Assembly (NCBI GenBank): GCA_036898135.1
Contig: JBAHVR010000292.1
Span: 393,501-457,500 of the forward strand
Length of the DNA stretch: 64,000 nt
From: Oncomelania hupensis
Lineage: Eukaryota > Mollusca > Gastropoda > Littorinimorpha > Pomatiopsidae
Reading direction: 5' to 3'
Shown piece after piece: positions 31,171 through 40,784 of the stretch (positions within the stretch are counted from its first letter, which is position 1; every line of letters starts with the position of its first letter). Both the position numbers and the translations under genes were made by a program. The notes under the pieces were generated by a model. It saw only the letters and a program-made list of their open reading frames with translations. It was not told where the DNA came from and did not search any database.

Positions 31171-32791
31171 TACTACTCAAAATAATTAAAAGGCCACTCT
31201 CATATTTCATTTAGTTTAATTATTTTTTTGCTGCTATCAATAATATCGCTTATATTGCTTATTTCAAAACTTATCCTGTACAGTAACATTCAAGACAATC
31301 TTATTCTGACAATTAAATCACATGTGTGAGTTTTGAACTTTCTGCACTGAGTTGAAAACAAACCCAATTTTTACCAAAAAAATGACCCTAATTTACTGTT
31401 GTCTTGCTAATAAAGCAAAATTTTCAACATTAAAAAGTGATTTGCACGCGAAAGGCTTGCATTTTCTGAGTTCAGTTCAACAATCGGCGCTTTTTTCTGG
31501 GTATAAATGGCAGCGCTTTTGCTGCTTTTCTAACCATGCCCCCAAGGCGACGATTGACTGATGCGGATAGAGGCAGAGCTATTGCGTGGCTTCAGGAAGG
31601 GGTGGGGGTGAGAGAAGTTGGCAGGCAGCTGGGAGTGTCCCACTCCGTTGTCCAAAGGCTGCGGGAGCGCTTTAACAACACTGGAAGCGTCCAAGAACCA
31701 AGAAGGTCCGGACGCCCCCGCGTTACCACTGCAAGACAAAATCATTGCATCACCCTTTCAGCTCTGAGGATGAGGTCCGCTACAGCAAACACCGTGAGAA
31801 GACAGCTTCACGCAGCCAGCAATGTTAACGTTAGCGACCAGACAATTCGCAACCGTCTACACGAGGCAAACCTGCGATCAAGACGACCAGCAGTACGGCC
31901 TCTGCTCACCCCAGCTCACCGTGCAGCGCGTTTGGCCTGGGCTCGGCGTCATTTGGTGTGGACTAGGCAACATTGGTCAAGGCTGCTCTTTACAGACGAG
32001 TCTCGGTTCTTCTTGTCTTTCAACGACCGTCGAGTGAATGTTTGGAGGCGTCCACGGGAGCGTTTTGCTGATGCGGCGGTGCGCGAGCATGATCGCTTTG
32101 GTGGTGGATCTGTCATGATGTGGGGTGGCTTCGCATTAAACTTCAGAACACCCCTGCTCCAAATTCATGGCAACTTAAACGATATTGGCTACAGGGATGG
32201 CATCCTACAACCTAGGGTTCTCCCAGCTCTGCGGGCCATTGGGGAAGGTGCCATACTACAGAACGATAATGCCAGACCCCACCGAGCGCGTATCGTCAAT
32301 GACTTCCTGCAGCAACAGCACGTCATAGGGATGGATTGGCCGGCTCGATCACCCGATCTGAACCTTATAGAACATCTGTGGGATGTCTTGGGTCGACAGA
32401 CACGGGCAAACCTCCCTCCAGGAGCTAACCTTGAATTTCTGGCCCAAGTTCTCCAGCAAGAGTGGTTGGCCATCACAGGAAACATCCTCCATAACCTGAT
32501 ACGGTCCATGAGACAACGATGCCAAGACTGTATTGATTCAAACGGTGGCCACACCCGATACTGACTCTATAGATTTTTGGTTTCTAAAGTTTTTGATTTT
32601 GTAAATGAGGGGTATGTCCAGTTAAATTGAATTTACTCGAATTTTAAGCGACTGATGTCTAAAATCTTTTTTGTTATTGATGCAGAAATGATTGCAATAA
32701 AATATGATGAACTAATAAATTGAATTCGTTTTTCTGATTTAAAGAGAGACCCATATGTCCAAGTGGCCCTTGTATCATTTTGAGTAGTCTA
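31171..32791 (+). mobile_element. Tc1/mariner-type DNA transposon
   Basis: Terminal inverted repeats of about 26 bp, CTACTCAAAATAATTAAAAG at 31173 and its imperfect complement ending at 32787, enclose one transposase gene. TA dinucleotides lie at 31171-31172 and 32790-32791, as expected for Tc1 insertion; the right end has two extra bases before the TA. The total length of about 1.6 kb is usual for the family. Confidence 0.9.
31536..32564 (+). CDS. Tc1-like transposase, DD34E
   Basis: A 342-residue uninterrupted frame from ATG at 31536. It would cut and paste the element through its terminal inverted repeats. The N-terminus has paired helix-turn-helix DNA-binding regions (REVGRQLGVSHSVVQRL at about 26-42) and a GRPR AT-hook-like linker (59-62). 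The catalytic core has Asp154 (FTDESRF), Asp244 (QNDNARPH) and Glu279 (LNLIEHLWD), giving 34 residues between the second and third acid. The Gly-rich GGGSVMMWGG box is present. Length and order match Tc1 transposases, and no stop or frameshift is seen, so it may be active. Confidence 0.95.
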   Translation: MPPRRRLTDADRGRAIAWLQEGVGVREVGRQLGVSHSVVQRLRERFNNTGSVQEPRRSGRPRVTTARQNHCITLSALRMRSATANTVRRQLHAASNVNVSDQTIRNRLHEANLRSRRPAVRPLLTPAHRAARLAWARRHLVWTRQHWSRLLFTDESRFFLSFNDRRVNVWRRPRERFADAAVREHDRFGGGSVMMWGGFALNFRTPLLQIHGNLNDIGYRDGILQPRVLPALRAIGEGAILQNDNARPHRARIVNDFLQQQHVIGMDWPARSPDLNLIEHLWDVLGRQTRANLPPGANLEFLAQVLQQEWLAITGNILHNLIRSMRQRCQDCIDSNGGHTRY

Positions 32792-33566
32792 TATGAACAC
32801 TGTTTTGTCTTGTGTTGATTCTTGAATCAACAAAATCTCATTCTCTCGAGGAGAGTGAGTTGAAATCTTTAATAGTAAGGACAAAGCTGAGGAAAACCAA
32901 ACAAGCATGCTGATTCCCGAAACAAGGTAGACATCCTGCTTGAGACCGTAGTCAGTGCCAGGATAATTACCTAGCCACGTGTGTTTGTTTACCCAGCTTG
33001 CACAAGCACTCTGTTATGTATTCAAGGACACGAACTTTAGGTCGGTTTATACCGACGTAATGGTAAATGAACAATAAGGTTAAAATGTATGAGGCACATT
33101 TTCGGGAAAAAGAATCTACAATTCAAAAAGGCATTATTATTTAGAACGTGTTGGGTTGCGTGAGGGTGTATGTGGTTCTTCGATAACCTCCCCCCCCTCT
33201 CTCTCTCTCTCTCTCTCTTTCTCCTTCCCCCTCCCACACTCCCTTTCCCCATCCCAAACCCTACACCCTGTTGTATGACAGTCCCATCTCTCATGTGATG
33301 CGTCATCTGTTGTCTGCAATTTTCATGACAGTCTCATCTCTCATGTGATACGTCATCTGTTGTCTGCAATTTTCATTTGATCATGCACAAAAGGTTAAAA
33401 AAAAGACAAGAAAAACAAAGCTTCTTTATTCCTGATAGAGAATCCATTATGCATTGTATGTATATTATTCAAGATCTCTGCCTAATTCCACCATATTCCC
33501 GACCCGGTCGGTTTGTTTGCTTGCAATGAAAGCAAAACTAACATTAACATATTTTGAACTATTATA

Positions 33567-33568
<2 letters not shown>
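32792..33568. other. Intergenic, with a short duplication and a CT tract
   Basis: No gene. A 46-base phrase (ATGACAGTCxCATCTCTCATG to TTGTCTGCAATTTTCAT) occurs twice in tandem at about 33276-33375. A CT run lies at 33190-33220. Confidence 0.5.
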
Positions 33569-33569
<1 letters not shown>

Positions 33570-33637
<68 letters not shown>

Positions 33638-33638
33638 T

Positions 33639-33671
<33 letters not shown>

Positions 33672-33733
33672 TTCCTATCCCACCCCTCCTATCTCTCTCT
33701 TTCTTTTTTATGTGTGTGTGTGTGTGTGTGTGT
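33570..33733. repeat. (CT)n and (TG)n microsatellites
   Basis: CT repeat 33570-33672, then TG repeat 33711-33733. All Ser-Leu frames across them are repeat artefacts. Confidence 0.95.
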
Positions 33734-33928
33734 TTAACAACTGGCAGACTCTCTCTTTCTCTCTTAGCCTCAGTCGAAATGCTGGGAACGAACCCTTGAA
33801 AAAAATATATATATATAACACGTCGGCTTTTTCTTTTCCTCTCCCAATTTTCCCTTGATCCCAAGACTCATTATATTGCGCAATACCCCGTGTCTTTCCC
33901 GTTGACTTTTCTTTTACACTTTCGTCCT

Positions 33929-34143
33929 TATCCTTCTTCTTCTTCTTCTTCTTCTTCTTCTTCTTCTTCTTCTTCTTCTTCTTCTTCTTCTTCTTCTTCT
34001 TCTTCTTCTTCCACTTCTTCATCTACTTCTTCTTCGTCGTCGTCATCGTCGTCTTCTTCTTGCTTATTCTCTTTCGTCCTCTTTTTCGTACTTCTTCTTC
34101 TAGTTCTTCGACCTTTTCTTCCTTCTTTATGTCTGTCTTTCTG

Positions 34144-34191
<48 letters not shown>

Positions 34192-35930
34192 TTTCTTCTT
34201 CTTCTTCTTCTTCTTCTTCTTCTTCTTCTTCTTCTTCTTCTTCTTCTTCTTCTTCGTGGCCGTCTACTTCTAATTGCCTATTCTTATTATTGTTCGTCCT
34301 CTTCTTATTATTATTCGTCATCATCTTCTTTTTTTTCTTCTTCTTCTTCATTTTTTTTTCTTCTTCGACCTCTTCTTCTTTCGTTTCTTTCTTTCTTTCT
34401 TTCTGTCTTTCTTCTTCTTCTTCTTCTTCTTCTTCTTCTTCTTCTTCTTCTTCTTCTTCTTCTTCTTCGTCGTCGTCGTCGTCCTTTTCTAATTGCCCAT
34501 TCTTATTATTATTCGTCCTCTTCTTCTTCTTCTTGTTCTTCGATCTCTTCTTCTTCTTCTTCGACCTCTTTTTCCCTCAATCTCTCTTTCTTTTTTTCTT
34601 TCTTTCTTTCTTTCTTCTTCTTCGACCTCTTTTTCTTTCTTCATTTCTTCTTCTTCTTCTTCTTCTTCTTCTTCTTCTTTTTCTTCTTCTTGTTCTTCTT
34701 GTCCTTGTTTTTCTTCTTCCTCTTCTTCTTTCTTTCTTTCTTCTTCTTCTTTCTTTCTTCTTCTTGTTCTTGTTCTTCTTGTCCTTGTTTTTCTTCTTCC
34801 TCTTCTTCTTTCTTTCTTTCTTCTTCTTCTTTCTTTCTTCTTGTTCTTGTTCTTCTTGTCCTTGTTCTTCTTCTTCCTCTTCTTCTTTCTTTCTTCTTCT
34901 TCTTTCTTTCTTGTTCTTGTTCTTCTTGTCCTTGTTTTTCTTCTTCCTCTTCATCTTTCTTTCTTTCTTTCTTCTTCTTCTTTCTTTCTTCTTCTTGTTC
35001 TTGTTCTTCTTGTCCTTGTTCTTCTTCTTCCTCTTCTTCTTTCTTTCTTTCTTCTTCTTCTTTCTTTCTTTTTCTTGTTCTTCTTGTCCTTGTTTTTCTT
35101 CTTCCTCTTCTTCTTTCTTTCTTCTTCTTCTTTCTTTCTTCTTCTTGTTCTTGTTCTTCTTGTCCTTGTTTTTCTTCTTCCTCTTCTTCTTTCTTTCTTC
35201 TTCTTGTTCTTCTTGTCCTTCTTCTTCTTCCTCTTCTTCTTTCTTTCTTTCTTCTTTCTTTCTTCTTCTTGTTCTTGTTCTTCTTGTCCTTGTTTTTCTT
35301 CTTCCTCTTCTTCTTTCTTTCTTTCTTCTTCTTCTTTCTTTCTTTTTCTTGTTCTTGTTCTTCTTGTCCTTGTTCTTTTTCTTCCTCTTCTTCTTTCTTT
35401 CTTTCTTCTTCTTGTTCTTGTTCTTCTTGTCCTTGTTTTTCTTCTTCCTCTTCTTCTTTCTTTCTTCTTCTTGTTCTTCTTGTCCTTGTTTTTCTTCTTC
35501 CTCTTCTTCTTTCTTTCTTTCTTCTTCTTCTTTCTTTCTTCTTCTTGTTCTTGTTCTTCTTGTCCTTGTTTTTCTTCTTCCTCTTCTTCTTTCTTTCTTT
35601 CTTCTTCTTCTTTCTTTCTTCTTCTTGTTCTTGTTCTTCTTGTCCTTGTTCTTCTTCTTCCTCTTCTTCTTTCTTTCTTTCTTCTTCTTCCTTCTTTCTT
35701 CTTCTTGTTCTTGTTCTTCTTGTCCTTGTTTTTCTTCTTCCTCTTCTTCTTTCTTTCTTTCTTCTTCTTTCTTTCTTCTTCTTCTTGTTCTTCTTGTCCT
35801 TGTTTTTTCTTCTTCCTCTTCTTCTTTCTTTCTTTCTTCTTCTTTCTTTCTTCTTCTTTCTTTCTTTCTTCTTCTTCTTTCTTTCTTTCTTATTGTTCTT
35901 CCTCCTCCTCCTCCCCTTCCTCCTCATCTT
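33929..35930. repeat. Polypyrimidine array, about 2 kb: (CTT)n, (CTTT)n and a complex minisatellite
   Basis: The plus strand is almost pure C/T, with rare G. From 33931 it is CTT and CTTT repeats. From about 34680 to 35890 it becomes a minisatellite whose landmark CTTGTCCTTG recurs about sixteen times at 50-85-base intervals (for example 34698, 34778, 34855, 34925, 35009, 35083). Long frames on both strands (Ser/Phe/Leu or Lys/Glu/Arg) are by-products of the composition. Confidence 0.95.
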
Positions 35931-35935
35931 CTTTA

Positions 35936-36205
35936 GACTTCGTGAGATGAGTTTGTGAGATTGTATACATGATTGTGTGGCTATGTTTGCCACTGTATGC
36001 ATGTCTGCCTGTGCGTTAATGTGTTTGTTGAAGTTGGGAAGGACGGTGTGTGCATTTGTGTTGTTAAGTGCATAATGAGACATGATCTTAATACATGTGT
36101 CTCATGTTAAATATTATTTGCAAGTCTTAACTTTATAATGTACATGTAACATGTGCCTGTATTTTATGTTCTGTAAATTGTAAAAAGCCGGCCTTGCTCC
36201 GTTGT
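35936..36205. other. Short unique stretch, nothing recognised
   Basis: It lies between the polypyrimidine array and the A-tail of the Tx1-like LINE. No coding signal. Confidence 0.4.
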
Positions 36206-36443
36206 TTTTTTTTTAAATACATTTCAATTTTTACAGCGGTGAATCAGAATGAGGCGAAAATCAACAGAATTGCGTCATGAGAAAATCAACAAGGTCATTC
36301 ATTGTCACATTTTAACAAACTATTTCAAGTATAAATCATGGCAAAGCAGTTTCACAGCAAAGTACACCTCTAAACTAGAACAGCACATTAACCTAATTCT
36401 ATATAAGCATATATAATCACAATTAAGTACTTCAAGTCAACTA

Positions 36444-37440
36444 AACAAACTTTCTATAACGCAACTGAACTTCAAATATATCTTTCAAAGGTCTTGTTGC
36501 TTTAGTTTTTTTGTAGATACTTATACATATTTTAGCAAGCAAAATCAAATAGTTTACTTTATTACAAACAAGTTTAGAGAGTTTTTCTTGTTGAATGCCA
36601 AACAATATATCTGTAACCTTAAACTTTAGTGTAACTCCATAGTTAACCAAAACCAGCTGCTCAATAGTTTTCCATAAAACTTTAACATTTGGACAATCAA
36701 AAAAAAAAGTTCATTAAAATCCACATCATCATGACAAAAATTGCAATTCTGTGTTTCAGTAACTTTCATTTTGTGCAACAAAATATTTGTCGGATAAATA
36801 TTATGTAGTATTTTCCATTGTAGTAATCGCATACGTGTTTTTGCAGTTACATTTATGGTCATTAACCAGTGTTCACTTTTGATTTCAATGCCAAACTTTT
36901 TTTTCCAAAATCCAACAGAACATGGGCTAGACACATTATATTCACAAAGTAAAAACCTAAAATCTCTACATTTTTAAATATATTTTGAATGGAACTGTGG
37001 AGGTCTACTAAAGTTCGGAACCGACAGTTCATTACCATTATACTTACGTCTAAACTGATGAACAGCAGCCCTCACTACATTATACTCAAGCAATCTCTGA
37101 GAAGAGTAACCAAATCAAATGACATCAACCTATCAAGATGAAATAAATCAGACACTAACAAAATATTTCCTTTTATCCAAGTATCAAAGTATAATACTGT
37201 CTTGGTTTTGGTACCTGATTTTATCATTATTCCATAGAACCAGTGAAATAGTGTCACATTTATTTTTATCTAGCCAAGTCTTTAACACTGTGCGCCAAAA
37301 ATGGGATTTCACTGTTCCTATGCCCTTCAACAATGCACTTTTAACATTTGAATAAAAACATATTAATTTATCTCCATAATTTCTTAGAATGTATCTTGGC
37401 AGACTTTGCCATGTTGCAGAATTATCCCGTAGACAGAGCC
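36444..37440 (-). pseudogene. Tx1/L1-like LINE ORF2, post-RT C-terminal domain
   Basis: The frame continues from the endonuclease at about 37440 with LRDNSATWQSLPRYIL and LYFDTWIKGNILLVSDLF, the connection region that follows RT in Tx1/L1 ORF2. The zinc-ribbon-like block is RMRLLQWKILHNIYP with NCNFCHDD (36640-36934). A frameshift in an A run near 36701-36708 moves the rest (FDCPNVKVLWK then VTDILFG) to another frame ending at 36441. There are further breaks near 36970 and 37070. Confidence 0.8.
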
Positions 37441-38063
37441 ATATTATTCATTTTTGGCTATGAAAGGGCTTCTCTTATTCCATGTATATTCTTTTTCTAA
37501 AGGATTAAATAACCTCCATGCATCATGTAGGTCACATGAATGAAAAACATCATTAAAACTTACCACTACCTTATCTACATGTTTTTCTCCTGCTACAATG
37601 TCCATATCATTATCCAATACACAATTGAAATCACCACATACTAGTTCATGTTCATTATGTAATTTCAATTTTAATGTTAATCCACTAAGTTCTTGAAAAA
37701 ACTTATGTTTTTCTGTTGTGTCATTAGGTGCATACACATTGACAACAACTATACTTCTTATATCATTTTCAAGTTTTACTGCTATAATTCTTCTAGAGCT
37801 AAATAACACTGTCACTTTATCAATAACATCTTTCCTAATCAACACCACTTGACCAGAACTGTGGGCCGTGAAATCACTACATACCATCTCCCTCCCCATT
37901 CTTTTTTCTAGTCTTCCACATCTTGTTTTGTTACATGAGTTTCTTGTAAACAAACACAATCAAAATTTTTTTTAAAGTACACAAACAAAGACTTTCTTTT
38001 TGCTTTAGCTCTTAGGCCTCTTACGTTCAACGCAAGAAGACTGAAACTAGAATCAAATACCAT
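37441..38063 (-). pseudogene. Tx1/L1-like LINE ORF2, endonuclease, fused to C-terminal domain by RT deletion
   Basis: ORF2 starts at an ATG (38063) with LLALNVRGLRAKAKR and CVCLQETH. A TAG near 37915 replaces a tryptophan, and an extra base a little downstream shifts the frame. The remainder reads SDFTAHSSGQVVLIRKD, VVNVYAPND and LVCGDFNCVLD, core endonuclease motifs. At about 37440 the sequence passes into the post-RT region, so the whole RT was lost by one internal deletion. Confidence 0.85.
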
Positions 38064-38130
38064 AACCAAAGTCCGTTAGACATAACGAAGGTCGTACCAG
38101 CAGAGAAATCCCCAGTAAGGCTTAATAGGC

Positions 38131-38799
38131 CTACTTGTTGGTTTGGTCTGATAAGTCCAATCGTGCTTGTTTTTCATTAGTTTTCTCTGTATCTTCGTTT
38201 GACCGCATTCTTTTCGGAGTGGCAGATCGTGAATGTGATGGATGAGGACCGAAATCCAGCTTCACCTGTCTGCGAAAGGGCCTATTGCCACTGGAAGGTT
38301 TGTTTTCTTTGCTCTCTATAATGGAAACCCCTTTATTTTTGTTTTTTCCACTCGAGTGACGCTGGACTATTGCGGGTTGTGATTGGTCCGGTTCGTCAGG
38401 CTGGGTATCCTCCCACTCGTCTGCGTCATCTGCAACACTTGGCTCACTGCTTTCATTGGTTGTCTCCCGATGTACGTCTGCTGTGTTTTGCGAGAGGGAT
38501 CCCCCCTTTTGTGACTCTTGTTTACAAGCCCTACAACGGATTTTATTGGAACACATAGCCGCTCGATGCCCTTTCTTCAAACAGCGATTACACTCAGCTT
38601 CCGTTGTATTCCGTTTAGGCTGTTCTTTATAATACAATCGTCCGCGAAAACTCCCTACTGTAGTGTCATGTGCCAGTGGTTGACTGGGAATGCCAATGAA
38701 AACAAATCTCCTAGCCGTGAGAAATTGGGTTAGTTTACCGTCCTTGTTTCTAATTTTTTCAATCATAATTTTTGAACGGAGTGCACAACCCATACGAAC
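38131..38799 (-). pseudogene. Tx1/L1-like LINE ORF1, zinc-knuckle part
   Basis: A nucleic-acid-binding ORF1 with MGCALRSKIMIEKIRNK, FLTARRFVFIG, a cysteine-rich knuckle (CNRCLKKGHRAAMC followed by CRACKQ) and an acidic/basic tail with RPFRRQVKLDFG. The apparent N-terminal methionine and about ten residues after it come from the inserted LTR. The real frame resumes at 40345 with CADKDIESALVR, directly joined to this part when the LTR and one copy of CGAAC are removed. Confidence 0.85.
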
Positions 38800-40345
38800 T
38801 GTGATAAACGGACTAGTTTTACCCTGCATATTGTACTATTTAGCCTTGTTTAGTCATTGTAATCTTAGAATGTTAATGTTAGGACGCAGCAGACGATGGA
38901 AGTAATCAAGCGTAGCAATGATATACTGCTGGCTACACACAGTTGTAGTTGACGGTTGAATCGGCAGGCAATGACATCATTGTAGCTACGATTAGGCGAG
39001 TCTATTATCCGCCAATGAGAACTGAATGAAGGTTAATGGACTCAGCCAGGTCTGGCTGATTCAAATCGAGAGAGAGATAGATTCAGTTGAGAGTAAGACA
39101 CCAGAGGGTACCCAGCTACACAGTTAGCAGCACTAAAGCTCCACTCATAGACCAGGAAGCAGGACTTGAGAATCTTAGAATTCTATCAAGTAGCCACGAG
39201 AGCCTGACTTTGTCAAACAGGTAAATGAACACACTTCTGTTTCATCGTGATATATTTATATTATTGCTGAAATTATGTTTGTGAAATTTGCTATGCATAG
39301 ATTTGAATGTTAATCCGAATTTGCCGTACCATGTGGAAAAGCCGAGCACGTGGCGAAACACGACCGGTTGCGCCGCCATGTTGTATAACTGACGGAACGA
39401 CTGTTGTTGAACCTATAAGTATGTTTGTCTGTACCAGTGAATGATTATAATATTATTAATTCTGTATGTGTATAGTTAGCCACGATTTATATTTATGTAT
39501 GTATAGGAAATTAGAGTTGAGATTCCAGTGGACCACGGAAGTAGCAGAATGTTCGTCGCTTATGTAAAGAGATGTGGAGCTATCACTGAGGGCTACTTTG
39601 GCTTTCAGTGAGACGTTCTGCACAGACCTATTATTCAAGGTTGTGCAGAAGTTCGTCTCTTATGTTACAGACGAACAGGCGAGATATCCCGTGCGCCCAA
39701 CTCCACAGAAAAGAAGAGTTGGCTGCTTAGTCTCTACAGCACAAGACTGAGAGAACAACCCTGGAAAACACCCTACAAGACACCACAGCGTGTCATCGGA
39801 CCAAACTACACGACGACCGCAACGAAGGGCTTCAAACCCGCGTCACAACAGCTAAGTGCCAAACAAAAACGTGCACTAAAACTGATAGAAAAAGGACCAC
39901 AGTAGTCCACTCTTCAGAACTATCGTAAAACGGACCACAGTAGTCCAATCTACATGAACTCTAGTAGCCAGTGCCCTATGAAGACATAACAGCTGCCTAG
40001 ACTATCAGCGATCGAATTATTTGAATTGACATGACTTTTTAAGGTAGATTAGTACAACGAAGATATTGTGTAGAGTAGAAGAAATAAATGTGTGATTTTA
40101 ACTGTTATCAAGTGGCTGGACTACATATGATTCATAGCCGTGTGAAAGTTAGTGTGACAGTGATCTTTTACCATTTTTCTAACTATCTCTGTATCCCAGC
40201 CTTAACACAGACCGAGCTAAACAAATAAATGTATTAAAGTAATCCACAGGGTGACTCACTAGCGGTTCCCATAGGATAAAGCGTGAGGGTTACAGCATTC
40301 CATTGTGCAGAGCCCAGCAACCCATACACCCCACGTGACACGAAC
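38795..40345 (+). mobile_element. Solo LTR of the element 1 family, TSD CGAAC
   Basis: Positions 38800-40340 (1541 bp) are a diverged copy of the 1540-bp LTR of element 1 in plus orientation. It starts TGTGAT and ends CCACGTGACA. The 5-bp duplication CGAAC flanks it (38795-38799 and 40341-40345). No internal region remains, the product of LTR-LTR recombination. Confidence 0.88.
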
Positions 40346-40395
40346 CAAAGCTGATTCAATATCCTTGTCTGCACAAGATATAGGAATATCCTAGC
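40341..40395 (-). pseudogene. Tx1/L1-like LINE ORF1, displaced upstream part
   Basis: A short minus-strand frame after a TAG at about 40395 reads ISCADKDIESAL and ends exactly in the CGAAC duplication. It joins in frame with 38799. The rest of the ORF1 N-terminus is not visible. Confidence 0.7.
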
Positions 40396-40784
40396 CTTGC
40401 TCCTTTGTTAGTTTTACAATACAAACGTTTCTTTACGCCTTGGCTGGATGTATTTAACTTTAAATGCTTGCTGTACTACTGTTTTTTTGTGTGCTTTAAC
40501 TTAACCGAAGTAAACTAATATGTTTGTTTTTGTGAAACCTTTTTCTGTGTGTGTGTGTGCGTGTGTGTGTGTGTGTTTGTGCGTGTTTCAGTGGGAGCGC
40601 ACCCGATCGTGTGTGCTTTATCTTGAATGCCACAGATAGGAGGAGTGAGATGGACAGTGAGAGTGAGAGATGGAAAGAGAGAGAAAATATAGTAATGTAT
40701 ATTTGCACCTGAACGAATGTATGTTTAGTGCGTGAGTGTGATTATTGCAAGTTCGAACGAATTATTTATATATCTATTTATATT
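40396..40784. other. Non-coding, with a (GT)n tract
   Basis: A GT-rich microsatellite lies at about 40544-40575. No gene recognised. It lies between the Tx1-like LINE and the truncated I-like LINE. Confidence 0.5.

Larger units (their letters stand above)
36206..40395 (-). mobile_element. Tx1/L1-like LINE, RT-deleted, interrupted by a solo LTR
   Basis: The minus strand reads ORF1 (zinc knuckle), ORF2 endonuclease, then directly the post-RT C-terminal region, and ends in an A-rich tail (T run 36205-36213 on the plus strand). The RT itself is missing. A 1541-bp solo LTR (38800-40340) sits inside ORF1. The 5' boundary is uncertain; the ORF1 frame can be followed to about 40395. Confidence 0.85.

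Noticed and set aside
34060..36083. Very long Ser/Phe/Leu frames (plus) and Lys/Glu/Arg frames (minus), up to 632 residues
   Set aside because: They follow entirely from the polypyrimidine repeat; all three frames stay open because the composition excludes stop codons.
38795..40345. Solo LTR as a separate regulatory region of the LINE
   Set aside because: The exact 5-bp duplication and full-length match to the element 1 LTR show it is an insertion.
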